Source of the DNA: PUMD01 sp964599275
GTDB taxonomy: Bacteria > Bacillota > Sulfobacillia > SLMV01
Direction: 5' to 3'
Assembly (NCBI GenBank): GCA_964599275.1
Contig: CAZRFK010000048.1
Coordinates: 1 to 14,851 of the forward strand
Length of the DNA stretch: 14,851 nt
In this document: positions 1-7,248 of the stretch, in pieces
Layout: each line of letters starts with the position of its first letter
How positions within the stretch are numbered: the stretch's first letter is position 1
Made by a program: the position numbers and the translations under genes
The notes under the pieces: generated by a model
Databases searched by the model: none
Told to the model about the DNA's origin: nothing
The model's input: the letters and a program-made list of their open reading frames with translations, nothing else

Positions 1-51
1 CGTCCCCACGTTTACGTGCGGCTTTGTGCGCTCAAACTTCTCCTTCGCCAT
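1..51 (-). CDS. tuf: Elongation factor Tu, N-terminal 17 codons only (cut by window edge)
   Basis: EF-Tu delivers aminoacyl-tRNA to the ribosome as a GTP complex. Only the first 17 codons are present, reading MAKEKFERTKPHVNVGT, which is the typical EF-Tu start just before the GHVDHGKT P-loop; the rest lies beyond the left edge. The ATG is preceded by AAGGAGGT with 6 bases between, an excellent ribosome-binding site. It starts 32 bases after the fusA stop, the usual fusA-tuf arrangement of the str operon, so it is probably translated from the same message. A second tuf ends at the right edge of the window, so this genome very likely has two copies. Confidence 0.93.
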   Translation of the reverse strand, partial: MAKEKFERTKPHVNVGT

Positions 52-83
52 TCTTCTACCTCCTTCTGTTCATTAGCTCAGTC

Positions 84-2159
84 TTAATACGGTGCTCCCC
101 GGGCAACAACTCTTTCGGCTACCGCTTCCGGTGCCGGCTCATAACTTTCAAATTGCATTGTGTAGGTTCCTCTACCCTGGGTAACAGAACGCAGGGAAGT
201 GGCGTACCCAAACATTTCCGAAAGTGGCACAGAAGCGCGAACCACCCGGGCACCTCCGCGCTGTCCCATCTCAGAAATTTGCCCCCGACGGCGGTTCAAA
301 TCATCTAACACGTCGCCAAGATACTCAGAAGGAACTACAACCTCTACTGACATGACCGGTTCCAACAGCACCGGTGAAGCCTTGGAAACTGCCTCGTCAA
401 AAGCAATTGAACCGGCTATGCTAAATGCCATTTCTGAGGAGTCAACCTGGTGGTAGCTGCCGTCAACTAGATTAACCTTAATATCAACCAAGGGATATCC
501 GGCCAGAACTCCTGTGTCCATAGACTGGCTGACCCCTTTTTCCACGTTAGGTATATACTCCTTAGGAATGGCTCCCTCGCGAATAGAATTTACAAACTCA
601 AAACCTGAACCCTCCAAGGGTTCAACTTCGAGACGCACATGTCCGTACTGCCCCCGACCACCAGTCTGCCGCACATACTTAACTTCTGACTCTGCAGACT
701 CAGTAATTGTCTCTTTATAGGCAACCTGAGGTCGGCCGACATTTGCACTGACATTGTGTTCGCGCAGCAGTCTATCGCTGATGATCTCCAGATGCAGTTC
801 ACCCATACCAGAAATTATAGTCTGACCCGTTTCCTGGTCAAAGTCCACCTGGAAAGTAGGATCTTCTTCAGCCAGTGTTCGCAGTGCCCGATCCAGTTTT
901 TGTTCGTCCTCGTGAGTTTTAGGCTCAATAGCAACCGAGATTACCGGTTCGGGAACCTCAATTGCCTCCAGTATAATCGGTTCGTCCTGGTCGCAAAGAG
1001 TGTCTCCGGTAGAAATATTCTTCAGGCCAACAACAGCTGCTATATCTCCAGTTTGAATTTTATCGACGTTCTCCCGGTGATTTGCATGCAACCTGACTAT
1101 CCGCCCTATACGCTCACGGGTTTCCTGGGTTGAATTGTAAACATAAGTGCCAGTGCGAAGCACCCCAGAATACACCCGGACAAAAGCCAGTTTACCTACA
1201 TAAGAATCTGATTGTATCTTAAATGCCAAAGCTGCTAACGGCTCATCATCCTCTGTGCGACGCTTGACCCGTTCTCCGGTCTTCTGATGAACCCCCTCAA
1301 CAGCTGGTACATCTTTTGGGGATGGTAAGTACTCCGTTATTGCATTCAACAACAGTTGAATTCCCTTGTTGTGGTAAGCGGCACCACACACCACCGGAAC
1401 AATTTCGTTGTCCAAAACAGCACGGCGCACTGCGCGTCGGATTTCATCTGAAGAAATTTCTTCTTCGTCCAAATACTTCATCATCAGCTCATCATCAAAT
1501 TCGCTGGCTACCTCCAACATCTCGCTTCGGGCAGCTGAGGCTTGTTCCACCATATGATCTGGAATAGGTTCTCTGCGCTTCTCGAGTCCAAGTTCATCCT
1601 CATTGTGAATTGCTTCCTGTTCAATGAGATCTATGATTCCGCTGAATTCATCTTCAGCTCCTATGGGAATCTGCAGCGGAACTGGTCGGGCACCCAGACG
1701 CTCTCGCATCATTTCCAAAGCATTGGAAAAGTCTGCACCCACCACGTCCATCTTGTTCACAAAGGCCACTCGTGGAATATCATACCGATCAGCTTGACGC
1801 CAAACAGTCTCTGATTGAGGTTCCACCCCACCTTTGGCGCAGAAAATAACTATAACTCCATCGAGAACGCGAAGGGACCTCTCCACCTCCATGGTAAAGT
1901 CAACGTGTCCGGGCGTATCAATAATATTAATCCTATAATCTTCCCATCGACAGGTGGTAGCAGCAGATGTAATGGTAATACCGCGTTCCTGCTCCTGCTC
2001 CATCCAGTCCATGGTGGCCGACCCCTCATGGACTTCCCCCATGCGGTGCACCCGTCCTGAGTAAAACAGAATACGCTCAGTTGTTGTAGTTTTGCCCGCA
2101 TCAATGTGGGCGGCGAAACCTATATTTCTTACTTTATTTAGGGGGAATTCCTCAGTCAT
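84..2159 (-). CDS. fusA: Elongation factor G
   Basis: EF-G is the ribosomal translocase: it uses GTP to move tRNAs and mRNA after peptide transfer and, with RRF, to recycle ribosomes. The 691-residue protein has normal length. The G domain shows the P-loop AHIDAGKT at 17-24, switch I ERGITIT near 58-64, DTPGHVDF at 81-88 with the catalytic-type His85, and NKMD at 135-138. The domain IV tip GSYHQVDSSE lies near residue 570, with the conserved His. An in-frame ATG 12 codons upstream exists, but the chosen ATG has GAGGAGG 9 bases away and matches the family N terminus (MTEEFPLNKVRNIG). It follows rpsG after 93 bases and precedes tuf by 32 bases. The sequence is of the standard EF-G1 type, unusually rich in Glu and Asp. 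Confidence 0.97.
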   Translation of the reverse strand: MTEEFPLNKVRNIGFAAHIDAGKTTTTERILFYSGRVHRMGEVHEGSATMDWMEQEQERGITITSAATTCRWEDYRINIIDTPGHVDFTMEVERSLRVLDGVIVIFCAKGGVEPQSETVWRQADRYDIPRVAFVNKMDVVGADFSNALEMMRERLGARPVPLQIPIGAEDEFSGIIDLIEQEAIHNEDELGLEKRREPIPDHMVEQASAARSEMLEVASEFDDELMMKYLDEEEISSDEIRRAVRRAVLDNEIVPVVCGAAYHNKGIQLLLNAITEYLPSPKDVPAVEGVHQKTGERVKRRTEDDEPLAALAFKIQSDSYVGKLAFVRVYSGVLRTGTYVYNSTQETRERIGRIVRLHANHRENVDKIQTGDIAAVVGLKNISTGDTLCDQDEPIILEAIEVPEPVISVAIEPKTHEDEQKLDRALRTLAEEDPTFQVDFDQETGQTIISGMGELHLEIISDRLLREHNVSANVGRPQVAYKETITESAESEVKYVRQTGGRGQYGHVRLEVEPLEGSGFEFVNSIREGAIPKEYIPNVEKGVSQSMDTGVLAGYPLVDIKVNLVDGSYHQVDSSEMAFSIAGSIAFDEAVSKASPVLLEPVMSVEVVVPSEYLGDVLDDLNRRRGQISEMGQRGGARVVRASVPLSEMFGYATSLRSVTQGRGTYTMQFESYEPAPEAVAERVVARGAPY

Positions 2160-2209
2160 TTCTACATGCCTCCTCTGCCTGTTGTACGATATCAATGGTC
2201 ACCTTACGC

Positions 2210-2238
2210 ATTATCTAATACTTAACGTACTGACACAA
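2210..2238 (-). promoter_or_regulatory. Candidate sigma-A type promoter for fusA-tuf
   Basis: In the 93-base rpsG-fusA gap the minus strand reads TTGTGT (2233-2238), a 17-base spacer, then GATAAT (2210-2215). The -10 box matches 5 of 6 consensus bases and the -35 box has the TTG core only. A start near 2203 would give fusA-tuf its own message besides read-through from rpsL-rpsG. Inferred from consensus only. Confidence 0.4.
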
Positions 2239-2252
2239 GGCCAACTAAAAGA

Positions 2253-2723
2253 TTACCACCGGTAATGGGCAAATGCTTTGTTGGCTTCCGCCATTCGATG
2301 CATTTCTTCTTTACGACGCACTGCAGCTCCCTCACCAGCAGCAGCCTCCATGAGCTCATTTGCGAGACGTTCTATCTGCGAACGCTCTCCTCTGGCTCGA
2401 GAAGATTCAATGAGCCATCGCACTGCAAGAGTTCTCCGCCGCTCAGGTCTGACTTCCATGGGAACTTGATAGGTAGCCCCACCAACCCGACGCGGACGTA
2501 CTTCGAGCATGGGCATGGCATTCTTAACTGCCTGCTCAAAGACATCCAACGGCTCTTCATCCATCTTGCTCTGTATTAGAGCCATGGCACCGTAAAAAAT
2601 CTTCTGAGCTAACCCTCGCTTGCCATCAACCATAACTTTGTTGATGAACTTGGTAACCAACCTCGAATTATATATTGGGTCTGGATCTACCTCGCGCTTT
2701 GGGGCGCGACCTCTTCTTGCCAT
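2253..2723 (-). CDS. rpsG: 30S ribosomal protein S7
   Basis: S7 nucleates assembly of the 3' (head) domain of 16S rRNA and lines the E site. The 156-residue product has the usual length for the bacterial protein. It begins MARRGRAPKREVDPDPIYNS, a standard S7 N terminus, and carries the conserved block VRPRRVGGATYQVP near residues 76-89 and RWLIESSRARGE near 102-113. The start is well supported by AGGAGGTG 7 bases before the ATG. It lies 22 bases downstream of rpsL, so the two are surely cotranscribed, as in other str operons. In E. coli S7 represses its own operon from the rpsL-rpsG gap; here that gap is too short for the same structure. Confidence 0.97.
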   Translation of the reverse strand: MARRGRAPKREVDPDPIYNSRLVTKFINKVMVDGKRGLAQKIFYGAMALIQSKMDEEPLDVFEQAVKNAMPMLEVRPRRVGGATYQVPMEVRPERRRTLAVRWLIESSRARGERSQIERLANELMEAAAGEGAAVRRKEEMHRMAEANKAFAHYRW

Positions 2724-2745
2724 GTAGTTTCACCTCCTAAATTTC

Positions 2746-3117
2746 TCAGTCAGGCTTTTTGGTTCCGTATTTTGATCGTGAAGTCTTTCGTCCTTCAACA
2801 CCTGCACAGTCCAATGTTCCACGAACAATATGGTAACGAACACCGGGAAGATCTTTCACTCGTCCTCCCCGAACAAGCACCACTGAGTGTTCCTGTAAGT
2901 TATGACTTTCACCAGGTATATATGCTGTCACTTCTTCGCCATTTGTCAGACGAACTCGTGCAACCTTCCTCAAAGCTGAATTAGGCTTTTTGGGCTGCAG
3001 CGTTCTCACCAGTAAACATACTCCACGTTTTTGCGGCGCTCCCTGCAGAGCAGGAGTAGTCGGCTTTTTCTTTCTGGTTTCCCGACCCTTACGAATGAGC
3101 TGGTTAATTGTTGGCAT
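2746..3117 (-). CDS. rpsL: 30S ribosomal protein S12
   Basis: S12 sits at the decoding centre and controls accuracy of tRNA selection. The 123-residue product shows the hallmark PKKPNSALRK block (42-51) and GGRVKDLPGVRYH (84-96). Lys43 and Lys88, the positions whose change gives streptomycin resistance, are both the sensitive wild-type residues, and Asp89 (the methylthiolated residue in E. coli) is present. The ATG has GAGGAGGTG 5 bases upstream. It heads the rpsL-rpsG-fusA-tuf group and is separated from the L7Ae-like gene by 162 bases that include a terminator-like hairpin, so expression may depend partly on controlled read-through. Confidence 0.98.
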   Translation of the reverse strand: MPTINQLIRKGRETRKKKPTTPALQGAPQKRGVCLLVRTLQPKKPNSALRKVARVRLTNGEEVTAYIPGESHNLQEHSVVLVRGGRVKDLPGVRYHIVRGTLDCAGVEGRKTSRSKYGTKKPD

Positions 3118-3161
3118 CTGTTCACCTCCTCAGATAGAGATCGTACGCTTGCAAAACTCAC

Positions 3162-3196
3162 AAAAATACGCCATGCACCGCAGGGATGTATGGCGT
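3162..3196 (-). terminator. Intrinsic terminator or attenuator upstream of rpsL
   Basis: On the minus strand a 12-base arm ACGCCATACATC (3185-3196), a 5-base loop and GGTGCATGGCGT (3168-3179) pair with one mismatch and one G-U pair, followed by a run of five T (3162-3166). It lies only about 45 bases before the rpsL start, with no room for a promoter after it. It could end the rpoBC-L7Ae message or act as an attenuator for rpsL. The segment TGCACC at 3215-3220 (minus strand) could pair with GGTGCA in the downstream arm and prevent the hairpin. Confidence 0.7.
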
Positions 3197-3279
3197 CAGC
3201 CCCTTACTAAAAATGGTGCAGCAAATCAAAACCAACTAAATCTTTCATTGAGTCTTATTCGGTTGCTCCAATTACTCAT

Positions 3280-3534
3280 TTATTCTGATTCCAAAATGGC
3301 CGCTGCGGCTGCTCCAACCGAAATACCGCAAGCTTTGCCTAACTGGACCATCGAATCTACATAAGCAACATCAACCGATTTCTGTTTGCTCAGATCCAGC
3401 ACCGGTCGAATGATGTGTTCATCCGCATCCTGGGCAATAAAAACTTTCTTTGCTTCTGCCCGTTCCAAGGCACGTCGCGTTTCCTTGCTACCGATAGTTT
3501 TTCGTTGCGCTGCTCTTAAACTATCCAGAGACAC
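3280..3534 (-). CDS. L7Ae/YbxF-family ribosomal protein
   Basis: Members of the L7Ae family bind kink-turn RNA; Bacillus YbxF, encoded at the same place between rpoC and rpsL, is a ribosome-associated kink-turn binder. The 84-residue product aligns end to end with YbxF: IGSKETRRAL near 14-23, the LGKACGISVGAAA signature at 65-77. I chose a GTG start because it matches the YbxF start exactly and has GGGGAGG 6 bases upstream. The in-frame ATG two codons earlier directly abuts that Shine-Dalgarno sequence, and a longer reading (to 3630) adds about 32 residues unlike the family. It follows rpoC by 156 bases. Target RNA cannot be told from sequence. Confidence 0.85.
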   Translation of the reverse strand: MSLDSLRAAQRKTIGSKETRRALERAEAKKVFIAQDADEHIIRPVLDLSKQKSVDVAYVDSMVQLGKACGISVGAAAAAILESE

Positions 3535-3640
3535 TTTCATCCTCCCCAAGGCGCGGAATACTTTGAGATTTCTTCCGCGCAAACACCTACGTATTTTAGC
3601 AATGTCTTCGAGGACTGTCAACATCACCAATAGTTATTTA

Positions 3641-3670
3641 CTCCGGCGGGGTCCATACCCCCCGCCGGAG
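3641..3670 (-). promoter_or_regulatory. Very stable hairpin between rpoC and the L7Ae-like gene
   Basis: Two perfectly complementary 11-base GC-rich arms (CTCCGGCGGGG and CCCCGCCGGAG) flank an 8-base loop. In the transcribed (minus) direction no T-run follows, so this is not a standard intrinsic terminator. It begins about 20 bases after the rpoC stop. It may mark a 3' end for mRNA protection or processing, a pause, or partial termination after rpoC. Structure is seen; function is inferred. Confidence 0.6.
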
Positions 3671-3690
3671 AGTGCGTTTTTAATAAACTC

Positions 3691-6600
3691 TCATGAACTG
3701 TTGTCCCCATCGGAAACTGCCTGCAGCTGACCTTCATCTTCCTCTGCAATCTTGGTCAGCGGTACATCAGAGCGACGATGGACACCAGTACCGGCGGGGA
3801 TCAATTTACCGATAATAACATTTTCTTTCAAGCCGTGTAATTGATCTTCTTTGCCTTCAGTCGCCGACTGGGTAAGCACTCGCGTAGTTTCCTGAAATGA
3901 AGCAGCAGACAGGAAGGAATCAGTTTTTAATGCAGCTTTGGTAATTCCCAGAAGCAGCGGCTCAACCTGAGCCGGTTCTCCACCTTCTGCCCTGACCTTC
4001 TCATTTGCTTCTTCCAGCTTAGATGCTGTGATATCGCTTCCTGGTAAAAGCTCTGTATCTCCGGCATCTTTTACCTGCATTTTCTTGATCATCTGTCGAA
4101 TGACAACTTCGATGTGTTTGTCGTTTATGACTACACCCTGCATCCGGTAGACCCTTTGAATCTCAGCAATGAGATGCTCCTGTAATGCTCTTCTTCCGTG
4201 AATCTTCAGGATATCGTGAGGATCGACAACTCCCTCAGATAATTTTTCGCCTGCCTGTACTCTATCTTCCTCCTGCACCCGCAGTCGGGCCCCATTCGGA
4301 AGCGTCTGCTTTTCCTTGTCTCCCTCATCATCAATCACCGCAATGGCCTGTTTGCCTCCGCGGGTCTTCTCAAAGCTGATCACTCCATCGCGATCAGCAA
4401 TTACCGCTTTACCCTTGGGGTTTCTGGCTTCAAAAAGTTCTTCTACACGAGGCAGACCCTGCGTAATGTCTTCTCCAGCCACGCCTCCGGTGTGGAAAGT
4501 ACGCATGGTCATCTGGGTTCCGGGTTCACCGATGGATTCGGCTGCGATAATTCCTACCGCTTCACCGACCTTGATCATACTCAACTCTGATAGATCTCTG
4601 CCGTAACATCTAGCACAGACGCCGTGCTCTGTTTTACAGTGCAAAACGCTGCGCACAAGAATCTTGAATTCCTTACCATACTGCTCCTTCAGCTTTTCGA
4701 GCCGCTGCAGAACTTCCTCATCATCTATCATGGTATCTGCTGCGGCCAGAACTTCCTTGGTTTCCGGATCAATGATGTCCGTCAGAGCTACACGTCCCTG
4801 CACGCGGTCGGGTACTGTCTCAATGACTTCCGTTCCATCGTAAACAGGTTCGATGTCCAGCCCCTCGGCAGTACCACAGTCCATTTCCTTAACGATGACA
4901 TCCTGACAAACATCCACCAGGCGTCTGGTCAGATAACCTGACTGGGCAGTACGAAGGGCAGTATCGGCCAATCCCTTCCTTGTACCGTGTGTCGATGTAA
5001 AGTACTCGATAACACTCAGGCCTTCCCGGAAGTTGGATTTCACCGGCAGTTCAATGGTACGGCCTGAAGGATCGGCCATCAATCCACGCATCCCTGCCAT
5101 CTGAACTATCTGCTGGTCATTACCTCGGGCACCTGAATCTGCCATCATGAAAATCGGATTCCACTGATCCATCGAGGTCATTACTTCTTCAGTAATTTCA
5201 TCCTTGGTGTCCTGCCACACCTCGATAACCTTTTCATAACGCTCATCGTCGGTGAGCAAACCACGTCGATACTGTGATTCAACCTGATCAACCTGTTGTT
5301 CTGCATCATTCAGTAAGGATTGTTTTTCAACGGGTACTTCAATATCAGAAACCGAAAATGTCAGCCCGGCTTCGGTGGCATAATGGAACCCCAATTGCTT
5401 TATACGGTCCAGAGATTCAGCCGTCACATCTGTTCCTGCCATCCGGTACATTTGGGCGATCAGATCTGAAAGTCGCCCGACATCCATAACATCGTTGGCA
5501 AACGGAATGTCCTCTGGCAAAACCCGGTTGAACATCACACGTCCGACCGTTGACACGACTTTTTCACCGCGGAATTTTATAACCAGTGGATCATGCAGCC
5601 CAACCAGATCATTCTCATAGGCCAGCATCATCTCATCAGGTGAACCGTAAGCAGGTAAATCAGATTCGTCAACCTCATCCAGATCCGCATCAGTCAACGT
5701 CATGTAGTAGCATCCGAAAATCATGTCCTGACTCGGTGTCACAATCGGGTTGCCATCCTTGGGGTTCAGGATGTGGCTTGATGCCATCATCAACAGGCGA
5801 GACTCACTCTGGGCCTCTGCAGACAGAGGTACGTGTACTGCCATCTGGTCACCATCAAAGTCTGCATTATAAGCAGTACAGACCAACGGGTGAATTTTAA
5901 TGGCCCGGCCTTCAACCAGTACTGGCTCGAAAGCCTGTATACCCAGACGGTGCAAAGTAGGTGCCCGATTCAAAAGCACCGGATGATCCTGAATCACATC
6001 TGCCAACACATCCCAAACATCATCATGAGCTCGTTCCACCAGCCGCTTTGCGCTTTTAATGTTCTGCGCAATATCACGCGATACCAGTTCTTTCATGACA
6101 AATGGCTTGAAGAGTTCAAGTGCCATCTCCTTGGGCAATCCGCACTGATCTATCCTCAGTTCAGGACCAATGACAATTACTGAACGCCCGGAATAATCAA
6201 CCCTTTTGCCGAGCAAGTTCTGTCGGAACCGACCCTGTTTACCTTTCAGGAGATCACTGAGACTTTTTAAGGCACGGTTACCCGGCCCAGTTACAGGTCG
6301 GCCTCGACGACCATTATCAATGAGCGCATCCACTGCCTCCTGAAGCATCCTCTTTTCATTTCGAACTATAATATCCGGAGCTCCCAAATCCAGAAGGCGT
6401 TTGAGACGATTGTTCCGGTTAATGACTCTACGATAAAGATCATTAAGGTCTGAAGTGGCGAACCGTCCACCATCAAGCTGAACCATGGGACGCAGTTCAG
6501 GAGGGATTACCGGAATTACGTCCAGTATCATCCATTCGGGTTTGTTATGCGACCGCCGCAGGCCTTCAACGACCTCCAGTCGTCGAATAGCTCTCGCCCG

Positions 6601-7248
6601 ACGCTGGCTGGAAGCCTCCTTTATTTCCTCACGGAGTTGTTGCGCCTCACCGTCAAGGTCAAGATTTCTGAGGACTTCTCGAACAGATTCCGCTCCCATG
6701 CCTGCCTTGAAGGACATACCAAAATTCTGCCGCGCCTCGCGGTACTCGCTCTCAGTTAGAATATCTCTTTCCATCAGACTTGTTTCGCCCGGATCTATAA
6801 CCACGTATCCGGCAAAATACAACACTTTCTCAAGATCCTTGGGCGACATATCCAGAATGAGACCCAATCTGCTGGGTATCCCCTTGAAATACCAGATATG
6901 CGAGACGGGGGCTGCAAGCTCTATGTGGCCCATCCGTTCCCGGCGAACATCAGCAAGTGTAACTTCTACGCCACAGCGCTCACAGACAATTCCTTTGTAC
7001 CTGATGCGTTTGTACTTACCACACCGGCACTCCCAATCCTTGTTGGGCCCAAAAATCTTTTCACAGAAGAGTCCGTCACGCTCTGGTTTGAGTGTGCGGT
7101 AATTAATAGTTTCGGGCTTTTTGACCTCTCCATGCGACCATGAGCGAATTTCTTCCGGAGAAGCCAACCCAATTTTGATGGAATCAAAAACATTTACCTC
7201 AGCAGCTTCGTCAGTATCTAGCGGTTCGCGAAAAGTGTCAACCGCCAT
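3691..7248 (-). CDS. rpoC: DNA-directed RNA polymerase subunit beta'
   Basis: Beta' forms half of the polymerase catalytic cleft. The 1185-residue protein has a clear firmicute-type plan. Zinc site 1 is Cys74, Cys76, Cys89, Cys92. The active-site loop NADFDGDQ is at 461-468, its three Asp residues (463, 465, 467) binding the catalytic magnesium. The bridge-helix region is near 750-785, zinc site 2 is Cys791, Cys871, Cys878, Cys881, and the trigger-loop motif TMRTFHTGG is at 914-922. It begins about a dozen residues earlier than the Bacillus protein, with an acidic leader. The ATG overlaps the rpoB stop by one base (TAATG), with a G-rich Shine-Dalgarno in the end of rpoB, so the two are translationally coupled, helping equal subunit supply. 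Confidence 0.98.
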   Translation of the reverse strand: MAVDTFREPLDTDEAAEVNVFDSIKIGLASPEEIRSWSHGEVKKPETINYRTLKPERDGLFCEKIFGPNKDWECRCGKYKRIRYKGIVCERCGVEVTLADVRRERMGHIELAAPVSHIWYFKGIPSRLGLILDMSPKDLEKVLYFAGYVVIDPGETSLMERDILTESEYREARQNFGMSFKAGMGAESVREVLRNLDLDGEAQQLREEIKEASSQRRARAIRRLEVVEGLRRSHNKPEWMILDVIPVIPPELRPMVQLDGGRFATSDLNDLYRRVINRNNRLKRLLDLGAPDIIVRNEKRMLQEAVDALIDNGRRGRPVTGPGNRALKSLSDLLKGKQGRFRQNLLGKRVDYSGRSVIVIGPELRIDQCGLPKEMALELFKPFVMKELVSRDIAQNIKSAKRLVERAHDDVWDVLADVIQDHPVLLNRAPTLHRLGIQAFEPVLVEGRAIKIHPLVCTAYNADFDGDQMAVHVPLSAEAQSESRLLMMASSHILNPKDGNPIVTPSQDMIFGCYYMTLTDADLDEVDESDLPAYGSPDEMMLAYENDLVGLHDPLVIKFRGEKVVSTVGRVMFNRVLPEDIPFANDVMDVGRLSDLIAQMYRMAGTDVTAESLDRIKQLGFHYATEAGLTFSVSDIEVPVEKQSLLNDAEQQVDQVESQYRRGLLTDDERYEKVIEVWQDTKDEITEEVMTSMDQWNPIFMMADSGARGNDQQIVQMAGMRGLMADPSGRTIELPVKSNFREGLSVIEYFTSTHGTRKGLADTALRTAQSGYLTRRLVDVCQDVIVKEMDCGTAEGLDIEPVYDGTEVIETVPDRVQGRVALTDIIDPETKEVLAAADTMIDDEEVLQRLEKLKEQYGKEFKILVRSVLHCKTEHGVCARCYGRDLSELSMIKVGEAVGIIAAESIGEPGTQMTMRTFHTGGVAGEDITQGLPRVEELFEARNPKGKAVIADRDGVISFEKTRGGKQAIAVIDDEGDKEKQTLPNGARLRVQEEDRVQAGEKLSEGVVDPHDILKIHGRRALQEHLIAEIQRVYRMQGVVINDKHIEVVIRQMIKKMQVKDAGDTELLPGSDITASKLEEANEKVRAEGGEPAQVEPLLLGITKAALKTDSFLSAASFQETTRVLTQSATEGKEDQLHGLKENVIIGKLIPAGTGVHRRSDVPLTKIAEEDEGQLQAVSDGDNSS

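Noticed and set aside
2160..2195. Upstream ATG extending EF-G by 12 residues
   Set aside because: The extension is unlike EF-G and would ignore the strong GAGGAGG site that is correctly spaced for the downstream ATG.
3641..3687. Plus-strand terminator reading of the GC hairpin (TTTTT at 3677 onward)
   Set aside because: The T-run starts several bases after the stem and there is no plus-strand gene to terminate.
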